A stretch of DNA of 64,000 bases from Methanoculleus sp. 7T (GCF_023195915.1 NZ_JALPRP010000002.1:124001-188000), one strand, 5' to 3'; counted from the first letter of the stretch, positions 51,000-60,954 are shown. Numbers and translations are program-made. Notes: a model not told the origin generated them from the sequence alone.

Positions 51000-52520
51000 A
51001 TGGGCAGGAAGCAGGGGAAACGGACAAATCGTAAGGCTGACGCGCACGACGGCGGGGATCTCGACGTCGACAACACCGCTCCGATGTCGTCAGATACTTT
51101 TTCCTTCGATACTATCGTAGCGTCCGTTCGATCCAGCAGGTACCTGCAGGTCCTCATCGGGCTGACGTTCGTCGGGTTCCTCCTCCGGTTTTACCGGTTA
51201 GGCTGGAACTCGCTCTGGCTCGACGAGGCCTCGACCCTTGGATTCGCCCGGCAGTCGCTCATCGGCATCTGGGAGAGCACTGCCGGAGGAGAGTTCAACC
51301 CGCCGCTCTTCTACTGGCTGGAGCACGGGATGCTCCTCTTCGGTGATAGCGAGTTCATGCTCCGCCTCCTCCCCGCACTCCTCGGCGTCCTGACAATCCC
51401 GGTTGTGTATCTCATCGGAAAGGAGTTCCGGGACCGGAACGTCGGGATCATCGCCGCGGCCCTACTCACGTTCTCGCCCTTCCACATCTTCTACTCCCAG
51501 GAAGCCCGGGCATACGCCCCGATGCTCTTCTTCTTCTCTCTCGCGCTGCTCTTCTACGTGAGAGCAAACCGGTCGAACGAGGTCCGCTCATGGGTCCTTT
51601 TCGGGGTCTTCTCCGCGGTCGCCTTCTGGATGCATTTCTACGCCATCGTGCCGGTCGCCGTACTCATCTTCCACGCTCTCGTCACCTCTGCGGGCAAGAT
51701 CAGGAGCGACGTCAAATGCGCAAGAAACCTGGCCTTCTCGGTCATCGCGTTCGTCGTCGCAAGCCTTCCATTGCTCATCGTAACGGTCAACCTCTTTCTC
51801 GTGAGGACCTCATCCGCCCCGACGTTCGGCATGCAGGGGCTCGATGTCATCTACCAGACTCTCCTTCAGGTATCGGGATTCAGCGACCTCATTCTGGTGC
51901 CGTTCATCATTCTCTTCCTGCTCGGCGTCGCCTACACCTGGCGCGAGGACAGGGACGGGGCGCTCCTCCTGATCTTCATGATGGTCCTCCCGCTGGCGGC
52001 AAGCCTCGTCCTCTCCTCACGGATGCCGATGATCCCGCGCTATCTCATCTACCTCCTCCCGGCCTATTTCGTCGGCATCGCGTCGGCATATCCCATGCTC
52101 TACGCCCTCGTGAGGGACAGGAGGGCCGTCTACCTCGCTATCGCGGCGGCGGTCCTCATCAGCACGCCCTTCCTTGCGACCTACTACACGACGCCCCAGA
52201 AGAACGACTGGCGGGGTTTCTCCGCAGAACTCGCCGGAGTGACCGGGGAGGGCGACCTTATCGTCGTCCTGCCGCCCTACATGGCGCAGCCGCTCGACTA
52301 CTACTACAGCAACGCAACCGACGGGACCATCGAACTCGGTGCGACCACCGGGAAGGACCTTGAGATGATTAGGGACCGATATCCTGACCGCCGTGCGTTC
52401 TATGTGGTGACCTGGGATATTCTCGCTGTGGACCCAACCGGCGATGCGCTGGGTTGGCTTGATAAGAATGCAGAGTTTGCCGGGCAGCGCATGGGGATCT
52501 ACCTCTTCAGGTCGGCCTAG
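51000..52520 (+). CDS. GT39-type membrane glycosyltransferase
   Basis: 506 residues. After a ~35-residue charged N-terminus there are about eleven membrane segments. The GT-C signature with the catalytic acidic pair is in 'NSLWLDEASTLGFARQSL', followed by 'EFNPPLFYWLEHG' and 'FSPFHIFYSQEARAYAPMLF', all typical of PMT/ArnT-like family 39. It should move sugars from a polyprenyl-phosphate carrier to an outside acceptor. It is directly followed (11 bases) by the GT2-GtrA gene, which may supply the lipid-linked sugar. Confidence 0.9.
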   Translation: MGRKQGKRTNRKADAHDGGDLDVDNTAPMSSDTFSFDTIVASVRSSRYLQVLIGLTFVGFLLRFYRLGWNSLWLDEASTLGFARQSLIGIWESTAGGEFNPPLFYWLEHGMLLFGDSEFMLRLLPALLGVLTIPVVYLIGKEFRDRNVGIIAAALLTFSPFHIFYSQEARAYAPMLFFFSLALLFYVRANRSNEVRSWVLFGVFSAVAFWMHFYAIVPVAVLIFHALVTSAGKIRSDVKCARNLAFSVIAFVVASLPLLIVTVNLFLVRTSSAPTFGMQGLDVIYQTLLQVSGFSDLILVPFIILFLLGVAYTWREDRDGALLLIFMMVLPLAASLVLSSRMPMIPRYLIYLLPAYFVGIASAYPMLYALVRDRRAVYLAIAAAVLISTPFLATYYTTPQKNDWRGFSAELAGVTGEGDLIVVLPPYMAQPLDYYYSNATDGTIELGATTGKDLEMIRDRYPDRRAFYVVTWDILAVDPTGDALGWLDKNAEFAGQRMGIYLFRSA

Positions 52521-52531
52521 GGGAGGGTTCG

Positions 52532-53647
52532 ATGACCGATACCTACGACCTGACGGTGATCATCCCTACCTTCAACGAAGAGGAGAATATCGCTGCAATC
52601 ATCGGAGCGGTCGACGAAGTCTTCCGGCGGAGCGGCATCCGCGGCGAGGTTCTGGTGGTGGACGACTCCTCTAAAGATCGTACGATTCCGATCGTACAGG
52701 AGCTCGCCGGCCGGAGCGACAACGTGCGGCTGATCGTGCGAAAGGAGGACCACGGCCTCTCGCAGTCGGTCGTCGAGGGATTCGGGGCGGCGCGTTCGGA
52801 CATCCTCCAGGTCATCGACGCCGACTTCTCGCACCCGCCCGAACTCATACCCTGCTTCTACGAGGCGATACGCAGCGGCGCCGATATCGCCATCGGGAGC
52901 AGATACATGAAAGGCGGGGATATCGAGCAGTGGCCGCTTGCACGGAGGGCTATATCCCTCGGGGCCACGGCATTCGGGCGCATACTCTTCCCGGAGGTCA
53001 CCGATCCCGTGAGCGGGTTCTTTGCCGTGAGGCGCGAGGTCGTTTTAGGCGCTCCGCTCACGCCGCGTGGCTACAAGATCCTGATGGAGGTCCTCGGCAA
53101 GGGCAGGTGGCGCTCGTTCGTCGAGATCCCCTTCGTCTTCAAGGACCGCGAGGAGGGGACGAGCAAACTCCGTCTGGACACGATGGTGGATTACCTCCGG
53201 CAGTGTGCCGATATTGCCCGCTTCTCGGCCACGCGCCGGGCCGGCCCGGTCTGGGATGAGTGGAAGAAGATCGTCCGGTTCGGGCTCGTCGGACTCTCCG
53301 GGATCTTCGTCAACATGGGGCTCCTCTACGCCCTGACCGAGGTTGCCGGTCTCTACTACCTCGTCTCCGCCGCAATCGCGATCGAACTCTCGATCGTGAA
53401 CAACTTCGTCTGGAACGACGTCTGGACGTTCGGGGCCGCAGATAACCTCAGGCTCGGGCGGAAGATTCATCGGTTCGGGTCGTTCCAAGCGGTCTCGATG
53501 GGCGGGCTCGTCATCAATATGGGCGTCCTCTACCTCCTTGCGGATGTTGCCGGGGTCTACTACCTTGTCGCGAACCTTGTGGGGATACTCATCGCGTTTG
53601 CCTGGAACTACGGGGCAAACAGGCACTATACGTGGAAGGGAGCCTAA
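52532..53647 (+). CDS. GT2 polyprenyl-phosphate sugar synthase fused to GtrA
   Basis: 371 residues. Residues 1-235 are a GT-A family 2 domain of the dolichol-phosphate mannose synthase type: 'LTVIIPTFNEEENIAAIIGA', 'VVDDSSKDRTIPIV', the D-x-D-like 'QVIDADFSHPPELI' and 'EEGTSKL'. Residues ~245-370 are a GtrA domain with four membrane helices ('FGLVGLSGIFVNMGLLYALT', 'NNFVWNDVWTF'). It charges a lipid phosphate with sugar and probably helps to flip it. Operon with the GT39 gene. Confidence 0.93.
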   Translation: MTDTYDLTVIIPTFNEEENIAAIIGAVDEVFRRSGIRGEVLVVDDSSKDRTIPIVQELAGRSDNVRLIVRKEDHGLSQSVVEGFGAARSDILQVIDADFSHPPELIPCFYEAIRSGADIAIGSRYMKGGDIEQWPLARRAISLGATAFGRILFPEVTDPVSGFFAVRREVVLGAPLTPRGYKILMEVLGKGRWRSFVEIPFVFKDREEGTSKLRLDTMVDYLRQCADIARFSATRRAGPVWDEWKKIVRFGLVGLSGIFVNMGLLYALTEVAGLYYLVSAAIAIELSIVNNFVWNDVWTFGAADNLRLGRKIHRFGSFQAVSMGGLVINMGVLYLLADVAGVYYLVANLVGILIAFAWNYGANRHYTWKGA

Positions 53648-53838
53648 TCCTCAAACTGGCTCCATTGCCGCTAAAACTATGGGAGGCGGCCTCGGCCTCC
53701 AATCATTGCCGGTCGTCTGCCTTCATCCCCATAAGGAGAGCGGGCACACTCATGAGCACGCATTTTTGTTAAGAGGCCGGTAAACCCCCAACTTATTTAG
53801 ATAGCATTATCCGGGGTTACGCGTACCGATCAAAGTAT

Positions 53839-55143
53839 ATGAGTCGTACAGCGGGCAAACGTGAAAAAAACGTCCCGGAAAAGAGTGTATTGGGCATAAA
53901 GTTCTCAGGAAATGAGTTTTCGAAGTTTAGAGGACACTTCGCCGTCCTTATTGCCTTATCACTCGTTACAAAGATCGCCGTAGTGTCTCTTACAACCGGA
54001 GTCTTCCGTTCGTTCATCGACATCTTCGATATCTCGGTGTATTTCCAGTATGCAATGCAGATTCTGGGAGGAGAGGTACCCTACGTAGACTTCCCTCTCG
54101 AATATCCCCAGTTATCGCTGATTGTAATTCTGGTGCCGCTCATCTTTACCGTGCTGACTCATGACCCGTCGACATATGTTGTCGCGCATCAGATCTTCAT
54201 GTCGATCTTTGACATTCTAACGGTTCTGATCGTCTATCTTATCGCACTGAAGATATCCAACCAGAAAAGCGCCTTCATCTCGGGAGTGCTCTCTGCAACG
54301 GCGTTCTCATCAGCCTATTTCGTGTTGACGAAATACGACGCTTTCCCGACATTTCTCCTTATGCTCTCACTGTTCCTCTTTATTTACCGAAAAGAGACCT
54401 ACGGTTACCTTTCAGCCGCCGCGGGGTTCCTAGCCAAGTGGTTCCCGGGCCTAGCGATACCGTACTTCGTCCTTCACGAGCATATGAGCGGCAGAGGTTC
54501 AAGGAGTATCAGCCGTAACATCATCGCTTCGGCAGTTCTGCTTCTCATAGTTACCCTGCCGTTTGCGGTGCTGAGTAGTTCGGGTTTCCTCGCGACGTAT
54601 ACGACGCATACCGGAAGAACCGCCTTGGCTCACAGTTTCTGCTACTACGTCGACTTCATATTTGAGAGCGTTCTCGGGCTCTCGTTCTTCGCACAGGCGT
54701 CGATCATCCTGATGGCCGTCGTCCAGATCTTCCTCCTTGGATATTATTACTCAACAAAGAATACCGGTGCTGAGTACCTATGTGCGTTCCTTTTCTTCAG
54801 CACATTTGCATTCATTATATTCAACAAAGTCTTCAGCCCGCAGTACATCCTCTGGATCACACCGTTCCTTGCCATATTCCTGGCCCGTTCCTACAAGGAG
54901 ATAGCACTCTTCTACGCAATCCAAACGTGGATGTATCTTGAGTTTCCCATCCTCTATAGGTCTATCTACATCAACGACGGATATTTCATCGGAGACGGCA
55001 GCCCGCTCGTCTCGGTTCCGTTCCTCTTCTTTACGGTCAAGTTCGTCTTGCTGTTCGTTGCGTTCGGCACGGTCTGGTTCTCCTTGAAACACCCCGACCT
55101 GAGAGTGACCTTGGCGCCGTTGCACCATGAGAAGAGCGCCTAA
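53839..55143 (+). CDS. GT87-like polytopic glycosyltransferase
   Basis: 434 residues with ~10 membrane segments. The first large loop contains 'DISVYFQYAMQILGGEVPYV' followed by 'DFPLEYPQLSLI', the acidic pair and EYP motif common in GT-C family 87/PIG-M-like mannosyltransferases. 'NKVFSPQYILWITPFLAIF' near the end is also typical. Its base composition is AT-richer than its neighbours, perhaps marking different ancestry. It is the third glycosyltransferase in this cluster, so surface glycan or archaellin/S-layer glycosylation is the likely theme. Confidence 0.8.
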   Translation: MSRTAGKREKNVPEKSVLGIKFSGNEFSKFRGHFAVLIALSLVTKIAVVSLTTGVFRSFIDIFDISVYFQYAMQILGGEVPYVDFPLEYPQLSLIVILVPLIFTVLTHDPSTYVVAHQIFMSIFDILTVLIVYLIALKISNQKSAFISGVLSATAFSSAYFVLTKYDAFPTFLLMLSLFLFIYRKETYGYLSAAAGFLAKWFPGLAIPYFVLHEHMSGRGSRSISRNIIASAVLLLIVTLPFAVLSSSGFLATYTTHTGRTALAHSFCYYVDFIFESVLGLSFFAQASIILMAVVQIFLLGYYYSTKNTGAEYLCAFLFFSTFAFIIFNKVFSPQYILWITPFLAIFLARSYKEIALFYAIQTWMYLEFPILYRSIYINDGYFIGDGSPLVSVPFLFFTVKFVLLFVAFGTVWFSLKHPDLRVTLAPLHHEKSA

Positions 55144-55334
55144 CTTTTTGTAAAGAGAGTCAAGCGTGCCGGCGGCACGACCAAAAATCTACTTTTCCCG
55201 GTATCCTAATGCCGGAACGGCCGACGCCGTCAAGCTCATATAAAAACGTAGACCGTTGAAGGATTCCGTGAGTCCGGCCGCAAGTGCAACCTACCAAGCG
55301 GTATGAAACTCAGATCCTCGGCCGCAGTCCCTCC

Positions 55335-56504
55335 TCACCCCGAATACGCCCGAATAACCCCCCGATACACATCCACCGCCTTCTCGAGCTGCTCCACGGA
55401 GACCCGCTCGTCCACCGCGTGCAACGTCGTGATCTCCCCGGGCCCGTACTCCACGACATCAAAACCCTTATCGCGGAGGTACTTCGCGTCGCTTGCGGCC
55501 CACTGGAGGAACGGCACTGCAGGCGTGCCGTAGACCCGCTCCACCTCGCGGCAGACCGTCCGGACAATCCGGGCGTCCGGGGAGGTCAGTGTCGGTTCGG
55601 CGACATCCATCTCGCGTATGGCGGCATCAGGGGCATGCTCGGCGATGCTCTTCTTCAGGTCGTCGAGAGGGCACCCCCACGGTACCCGGATATCCAGTTC
55701 CATCCGGCACTGTTCGGCTACGATGTTCGCCTTCTCCCCGCCCTCGATGCGCCCCGGGTTGAACATCACCCGCGTGAGGGCATCGTCCACCCCCTCAAGC
55801 CCGAAGACCTCGTGGAAGACCTGCGCGGATTGCGCGATGAGCGGCTGAAGGTCTTCGCCGACCGGGAAGGGATGAGCATGGACCTCCCGCAGATACCCGA
55901 TCAGGTCGAACGCCGCCATGACGGCACTCTTCCCGACCATAGGATAGAGCGAACTGTGGCCCGGCTTGCCGCGGAACGAGAGGTCGATCCGGTAGAGGCC
56001 TTTCTGGCCGACCGCCGGGCCCTTGGCCGGGGTCGGTTCGGCTATCAGGCAGTCGCGGGGGAGAAGCACGTTCTCTGCAAGCAGCGACCGGATCCCGTAC
56101 GGGCCGCCGGTCTCCTCGTCGCAGACAAAGGCGAACTGCGCCTTCGGCTCAACGCCGCTCTCGATGAGGTCCCGGTAGGCGATGAGGAGAGCGGCGCACC
56201 CCCCTTTCATGTCGGTGGCGCCCCTTCCCCAGACATAGCCGTCGGCAACCTCGCCGCTGTAGGGGTCGTGCGTCCAGTCGTCGGGGATGGCGGGAACCAC
56301 ATCCACATGGCCGCAGAGGAGGAGTTGGGGATCGGGCTCGGTCGTGATGAGATTGTCATGCCCGCCCGGGTGCGCTACGACGCGGCTCCTCACTCCGAGC
56401 GAGTCGAGAAACCCCTTTACGAACTCGATCAGGTCTGCCGTCTTCCCGGGCGGGTTCTCGCTCCTGATCCGGACGAGGGATGAGGTGAGGCGGGCGACAT
56501 CCAT
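55335..56504 (-). CDS. M20 family metallopeptidase (ArgE/DapE-like)
   Basis: 389 residues. Di-zinc ligands are 'LLLCGHVDVVPAIPDDW' (H, D), 'VWGRGATDMKGG' (bridging D), 'FVCDEETGGPYG' (catalytic and metal Glu), Asp/Glu in 'CLIAEPTPAKGP', and the late His in 'ITTLHAVDERVS'. A dimerisation domain lies between. The family includes acetylornithine deacetylase and succinyl-diaminopimelate desuccinylase. The methanogen lysine route here (dapA/dapB nearby) usually uses DapL, so the substrate is open. Confidence 0.92.
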   Translation of the reverse strand: MDVARLTSSLVRIRSENPPGKTADLIEFVKGFLDSLGVRSRVVAHPGGHDNLITTEPDPQLLLCGHVDVVPAIPDDWTHDPYSGEVADGYVWGRGATDMKGGCAALLIAYRDLIESGVEPKAQFAFVCDEETGGPYGIRSLLAENVLLPRDCLIAEPTPAKGPAVGQKGLYRIDLSFRGKPGHSSLYPMVGKSAVMAAFDLIGYLREVHAHPFPVGEDLQPLIAQSAQVFHEVFGLEGVDDALTRVMFNPGRIEGGEKANIVAEQCRMELDIRVPWGCPLDDLKKSIAEHAPDAAIREMDVAEPTLTSPDARIVRTVCREVERVYGTPAVPFLQWAASDAKYLRDKGFDVVEYGPGEITTLHAVDERVSVEQLEKAVDVYRGVIRAYSG

Positions 56505-56515
56505 GCGTCGCCTCC

Positions 56516-57025
56516 TTATGCAGCCCTGCTCCCTGCGTATTCATCGAAGAGACGGGCAAGCGATGATGTCTTGTAGAGTTGCTTGAGGAACTTCGGGTCG
56601 AAGAACTCGTCGATGAACGTCGAGAGATACTCGGCCGGGATCGGCTTTCTGTCGTCGGGGTTGAGCACGATGCGGAAGCTCCGGTACTGGGCGGGGTCGT
56701 CGTGGTCGTAGACGCCGGACCAGAGCATCGGGAGTTCTTCGAACTTCTCGGGGTGCTTGTCCTTCAGCCAGTTGATGAATTCGGGGAAGTATATCCGCTC
56801 GCCGACTTTTTCCTCATCCACACGCCACCGCATATACTCCATGTTCATGATATTCCGGGGCGACATGTAGTTATAAGCCTGAATGCCGAGGGTGAAGTCG
56901 ATGTGGGCGAGCGCATCGGTGAAGTAGAAATACAGGACCGGATGAAACTCGGAGGGGTTCTCCAGGATCAGCGATTTGCTGTACAGTTTCCGCATGACGC
57001 GCACGTACTCATTCTCTTCCAGCAT
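56516..57025 (-). CDS. Conserved protein, function unknown
   Basis: 169 residues. Aromatic- and acidic-rich with no membrane segment: 'MLEENEYVRVMRKLYSKSLI', 'PVLYFYFTDALAHIDFTLGI', 'WRVDEEKVGERIYFPEFINW', 'FIDEFFDPKFLKQLYKTSSL'. It looks like a folded helical cytosolic protein. It lies 11 bases upstream of the M20 peptidase in the same direction, so probably the same operon. I recognise no family. Confidence 0.7.
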   Translation of the reverse strand: MLEENEYVRVMRKLYSKSLILENPSEFHPVLYFYFTDALAHIDFTLGIQAYNYMSPRNIMNMEYMRWRVDEEKVGERIYFPEFINWLKDKHPEKFEELPMLWSGVYDHDDPAQYRSFRIVLNPDDRKPIPAEYLSTFIDEFFDPKFLKQLYKTSSLARLFDEYAGSRAA

Positions 57026-57247
57026 ACTCTCCTATTGGGGAGTGTGGTACAAAAAGTATTCCTTCGGTGCAGTTTGGAATAAAGCCGGAAATGCCGGGCG
57101 ATGGCCGGCGGTAGGGGCCTGGGGTTGGTATGGAGAACTGTAGAGAAGGGAAAAGGAGAGAGGTGCCGGACCACTGCCCTGTAGGGCACGCATCGCTACC
57201 TGCACCTGACGGGCCCAGACGCCGTCCTGCCCGTGGGCCGAACTTCG

Positions 57248-58126
57248 TTACACAAAGAACGGCTTACGCCTGCTGACGGCTTCTCTGAAGGCGTCTTCCA
57301 GTTCTTTGCCGTGCTTGCCCCTGATATCGACCAAGTTATCGCTTCGGAGGAGGCAGGGCTTGAGTTTGCCGTCCGACGTCACGCGCAGGCGGTTGCAGAA
57401 CTTACAGAACTCGGTGTTATGGAGAGGCCGGACCACCTCGACCTCGGCGCCGTCGAGGCAGTACTTCTTCCGGTGGTGCATCCTCCGGGTGACGACCTGC
57501 GTTGCCCGCTCGTTGAGTTCCTGCTCGACGCTGTCCACATCACCGTGGAACTTGCACTCGTTGAATTCCATCAACTCGATGACCTGCAGGATAAGGTCGC
57601 GTTTGCCCCGGACGAACGCCATGAAGTCGTCCAGTTCATCCTCGTTGATGCCCTCGAGGAGGACCATGTTGAGTTTGACCGGCGTCAGTCCGACCTCGAT
57701 CGCCGCATCGATCCCGGCGAGCACGTCCGCAAGGCAGTCCTTCCCCGTGATGGCTTTATACCGCTCGGGGCGGAGCGTATCGAGGCTGACGTTCACCCGG
57801 GCGAGCCCCGCCTCTTTGAGCGCCGCAGCCTTCTCGGCAAGCAACGTCCCGTTCGTCGTCATGGAGGACTCAACGCCCGGCGGCACGGAACGGATGATAT
57901 CGAGAAGGTCACGGCGGAGCAGGGGTTCTCCGCCGGTAAATTTGATATTTTTTATGCCGAACTTCACGCCCACCCGCATCAGTTCGGCGATATCCTCGGC
58001 GCTCATCTGATCCTTTGGGTTCACTTCGCCCTCGGCGTGGCAGTAGATACACCGCAGGTTGCACCGGGAGGTAAGGCTGATTCGGAGGTTGGTCACGGTC
58101 CGGTCATAGGGGTCCTTCAGCACCAT
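57248..58126 (-). CDS. moaA: GTP 3',8-cyclase MoaA
   Basis: 292 residues from ATG 58126 (GGAATG upstream). It makes the first molybdopterin intermediate; formate and formylmethanofuran dehydrogenases of methanogens need this cofactor. The radical SAM cluster is 'SRCNLRCIYC', 'FTGGEPLLRRDLLDII' is the SAM strand, and the C-terminal second cluster is 'EFCKFCNRLRVTSDGKLKPC'. The final double Gly of canonical MoaA is not seen; the tail is RRKPFFV. Overlaps rlmE by 23 bases. Confidence 0.93.
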   Translation of the reverse strand: MVLKDPYDRTVTNLRISLTSRCNLRCIYCHAEGEVNPKDQMSAEDIAELMRVGVKFGIKNIKFTGGEPLLRRDLLDIIRSVPPGVESSMTTNGTLLAEKAAALKEAGLARVNVSLDTLRPERYKAITGKDCLADVLAGIDAAIEVGLTPVKLNMVLLEGINEDELDDFMAFVRGKRDLILQVIELMEFNECKFHGDVDSVEQELNERATQVVTRRMHHRKKYCLDGAEVEVVRPLHNTEFCKFCNRLRVTSDGKLKPCLLRSDNLVDIRGKHGKELEDAFREAVSRRKPFFV

Positions 58127-58715
58127 TGCACATTCCTTTGAAATTTTTCGCAATAATGTAGGTCTCGGCACTTCCTTTCCGTGACGCCTTCGTTCTATAC
58201 CCCCGGACGGAATAGAAATGCTTCCTTACTTCGGCGAGCAGTTCCGCGAAGAGTTCCCCTTGGAACGACTTAATCACGAGGTTGCCGCCGGGTTTCAGAA
58301 TCGTGCATGCAAACGCCAGAGCGTCCTCGCCGAGGCCGACCGCACGAGCCTGGTCGTAACTCTTCTGGCCGGAGAGTTTCGGGGCGGCGTCTGATACCAC
58401 AACGTTGACGATGTCGCCGGCTTCCTTGCGGATGCGCTCTTGGACGAGAGGGTCGGTGAAATCTCCGACGATAGTGGTGACGCCCTCCATGGGCGCAATA
58501 GGGTTGAGGTCTACGCCGATGACCTTCCCGCTGGTCAGGTCGCGGAGCACCTGCAGCCAGCTGCCCGGCGCCGCCCCGAGGTCGACGACGTTGTCGCTCG
58601 GCCTGATGATCCCATTGCGCTGCTGGATCTCCAGCAGTTTGTAGGCGGCCCGCGCCCGGTATCCCGCCTTCATCGCCTTTCTATAGACGCTGTCTTTTGT
58701 CCACTGTGAACCCAT
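58104..58715 (-). CDS. rlmE: 23S rRNA 2'-O-methyltransferase RlmE/FtsJ
   Basis: 203 residues from ATG 58715. It methylates the 2'-OH of a uridine in the ribosomal A-loop. Family motifs are 'AGYRARAAYKLLEIQQRNGI', SAM site 'VVDLGAAPGSWLQVL', 'GVDLNPIAPMEGV', 'VVSDAAPKLSG', the catalytic K-D-K-E tetrad including 'PGGNLVIKSFQGE', and 'KASRKGSAETYIIAKNFKG'. It shares a transcript with moaA. The upstream frame to 58763 lacks support. Confidence 0.94.
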   Translation of the reverse strand: MGSQWTKDSVYRKAMKAGYRARAAYKLLEIQQRNGIIRPSDNVVDLGAAPGSWLQVLRDLTSGKVIGVDLNPIAPMEGVTTIVGDFTDPLVQERIRKEAGDIVNVVVSDAAPKLSGQKSYDQARAVGLGEDALAFACTILKPGGNLVIKSFQGELFAELLAEVRKHFYSVRGYRTKASRKGSAETYIIAKNFKGMCNGAEGPL

Positions 58716-58877
58716 CGCGACGATTACCCTCCGCTTGAGGTTGATAGACAGTTCTCTGTACAATCAACATGATCAGAAGATCAATATACTGTGTGATGCA
58801 GTCAACTATGAATGTATATGATTCTGCAGGATGCCGGTATTCAGGGCGTATCGTAAAACACTATAATGAAAAGCGCG

Positions 58878-58887
58878 CTTATATACT
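58878..58887 (+). promoter_or_regulatory. TATA box of pcn
   Basis: 'cttatatact' about 30 bases upstream of ATG 58916, with 'aagggg' close to the ATG as a possible ribosome site or the very 5' end of the transcript. Confidence 0.55.
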
Positions 58888-58915
58888 TTCAACGAGAGTT
58901 TAATAAGGGGTCACA

Positions 58916-59659
58916 ATGTTAAAGGCAACGATTGATGCAGAAATATTTCGGGAATCCATCGACGCGATCGCCGCACTGGTGACGGAGTGCCGCCTGCACG
59001 CGGCTGACGACCACATCTGGACGCGGGCCGTCGATACCGCGAACGTGGCCATGGTCTCCCTGGACCTCCGGAGCACGGCGTTCAGCTCCTTTTCGGCGAC
59101 CGACGGAGAATTAGGCTTGGATATTACCAAGATGAAGAATATCCTCGGGATGATGGGGAAGGGCGATGCACTGACGCTCAACCTCCTCGACGAAGACCGG
59201 AAACTGGAACTGAGTTTCGGGGGTTACCGTTACTCCCTCACGCTTCTCGACGTCAACACCATCAGGAAGGACCCGAACCCGCCGGCGATCGATCTCCCCG
59301 GCAAGGCGGTCATCTCGGGAGACGCGCTGAACAGTGCCATTAAGGCGGCTGCCGTCATCTCCGATAAGATTGCGCTCGGGATCGACCCTGACGCCATGAC
59401 CTTCTATATGGAGGCGGAGGGAGACACCGACCATATCAAACTCGCGCTCGGCGAAGACGAACTCGTCGCACTCAACCCGGTGAGGGCCCGCTCCCTCTTC
59501 TCGCTCGATTATCTGAAGGATATGGGCCGGGTCATGGCGCGCGCGGATGCGGTGGAGGTCTACCTCGGTATCGATCACCCGGTACGGTTTGCCTTTGACA
59601 TTGCTGACGGCAACGGCCACGTTGAGTACCTCCTTGCTCCTCGGATTGAGGCCGATTAA
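58916..59659 (+). CDS. pcn: DNA polymerase sliding clamp (PCNA)
   Basis: 247 residues, the standard size. It encircles DNA and tethers polymerases, ligase and FEN1. The N-terminal 'MLKATIDAEIFRESIDAIAA' and 'VAMVSLDLRSTAFSSF', the interdomain connector region 'IRKDPNPPAIDLPGKAVI', and the C-terminal 'VRFAFDIADGNGHVEYLLAP' are typical archaeal PCNA. The stop overlaps the priL start by one base (TAATG), so the clamp and primase subunit are made together. Confidence 0.97.
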   Translation: MLKATIDAEIFRESIDAIAALVTECRLHAADDHIWTRAVDTANVAMVSLDLRSTAFSSFSATDGELGLDITKMKNILGMMGKGDALTLNLLDEDRKLELSFGGYRYSLTLLDVNTIRKDPNPPAIDLPGKAVISGDALNSAIKAAAVISDKIALGIDPDAMTFYMEAEGDTDHIKLALGEDELVALNPVRARSLFSLDYLKDMGRVMARADAVEVYLGIDHPVRFAFDIADGNGHVEYLLAPRIEAD

Positions 59660-60663
59660 TGGATATTGTACTTGACCATAAAGAACTCATCAAATACCCG
59701 TTTTTAAAAGAGTCCCAGCAGTTAGCCCGTCGACACGTCGAATCGCTCGAAGAGTTTCTCGGAAGCAGCCCCGGGGCCGTGGCGCTCGAACGCGCAAAAG
59801 AGCGGGTCTTCGCTGCGATTTCACCGAAGAGGGAGTTCCAGGACGAGAACGCGCAGAGCCTCAAGCCCGAACTCGAGATCGCGAGTTATGCGCTTGCCCG
59901 GATGCTGGTCTCCTGCATCGGCGACCGGTCCCTCATCGACCGGCTCGCGCGCTACGAAGCGGAACGCGCATCCTTCTTCTTGGAGACCGAGGACCCCGAG
60001 ATCCGGCAGTTCGTTGCCTGGAGCATCGGCATCGCTACCGGGGCCGCCGCCATGCCGGTCGCCGATTATGTGGAACTGGTGCCGCATATGCGTGACGCGC
60101 GCTGGCGGCTCGTCAACAGGGACGTACGGCAGGGATCGGTCAAGCTCGAGCCTGGTGAGCTCGACGAACTCATCAGAGAACGAATCCGGGTCATCCTTCT
60201 CCGCCAATTGCCGCTCCGGGTTCCGCCCGGGATCTGTGAGCGCCTCGAACCGGTGACCGGAGAGATCTCTGCGCTACGCCAGCAGCAGGTCCTCGAACAG
60301 TTCGGCGAGATCAAAGAAGAGGCGTTCCCGCCTTGCATCGACGCGCTCATCCAGGCGATCACCGCAGGGACAAACCTGACGCATATGGGCAGGTTCGCCA
60401 TCACGTCGTTCCTCCACACCATCGGGATGAACATTACTGGGATTGCAGAGATCTTCGCACGGGCGCCCGACTTCGACCTGGAGAAGACGATGTATCAGGT
60501 GGAGCACATCTCCGGCGGGGGCGGCACCGAGTATACCCCGCCGTCATGCGCCACCATGCGCACCTTTGGGCTCTGCGCGAACCGGGATAAAGACTGCGAG
60601 CGGGTCAGCCACCCCTTGAGTTACTACCGGTTCAAGAAAAACATAAAGAAGAAACGGAGTTAG
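59659..60663 (+). CDS. priL: DNA primase large subunit PriL
   Basis: 334 residues. It partners with PriS to start DNA strands. The N-terminal helical domain is 'HKELIKYPFLKESQQLARRH'. The four iron-sulfur cysteines are in 'AFPPCIDALIQAI', 'PPSCATMRTFGLCANRDKDC'. The His after the Fe-S domain (RVSHPLSYYRFKKN) ends the fold in the typical basic tail KKNIKKKRS. It is co-translated with pcn. PriS is not in the window. Confidence 0.95.
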   Translation: MDIVLDHKELIKYPFLKESQQLARRHVESLEEFLGSSPGAVALERAKERVFAAISPKREFQDENAQSLKPELEIASYALARMLVSCIGDRSLIDRLARYEAERASFFLETEDPEIRQFVAWSIGIATGAAAMPVADYVELVPHMRDARWRLVNRDVRQGSVKLEPGELDELIRERIRVILLRQLPLRVPPGICERLEPVTGEISALRQQQVLEQFGEIKEEAFPPCIDALIQAITAGTNLTHMGRFAITSFLHTIGMNITGIAEIFARAPDFDLEKTMYQVEHISGGGGTEYTPPSCATMRTFGLCANRDKDCERVSHPLSYYRFKKNIKKKRS

Positions 60664-60842
60664 GCGGCCATTTTGTCGATGGTGTAGCCCGCTATGCTGA
60701 GCGCGGCGATGAATACGACCAATGCGATGACGTATGACAGCCCCTCCATACCGACCATCTGTGCGGGCAGCATCACCAGCAGCACGATAAAAAGCGCTAA
60801 GCATCCGAGAGCGGCCAGCACTTCAAGGACCCGTATGTTCAT
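60660..60842 (-). CDS. Small two-helix membrane protein
   Basis: 60 residues from ATG 60842, with two hydrophobic segments ('LAALGCLALFIVLLVMLPAQ', 'YVIALVVFIAALSIAGY'). The stop overlaps the convergent priL stop by four bases. The longer frame to 60956 runs through the upstream promoter region and is unlikely. No family recognised. Confidence 0.55.
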   Translation of the reverse strand: MNIRVLEVLAALGCLALFIVLLVMLPAQMVGMEGLSYVIALVVFIAALSIAGYTIDKMAA

Positions 60843-60954
60843 GCATAGAAGTGGGATACGGGCGGGTATATCTCTATCCATGGAACAAGGGCCCGTTCCT
60901 ATCCGGTACGGAAGACCCACACACTTATGAGAGGGAATCGAGAACTCATTCCTC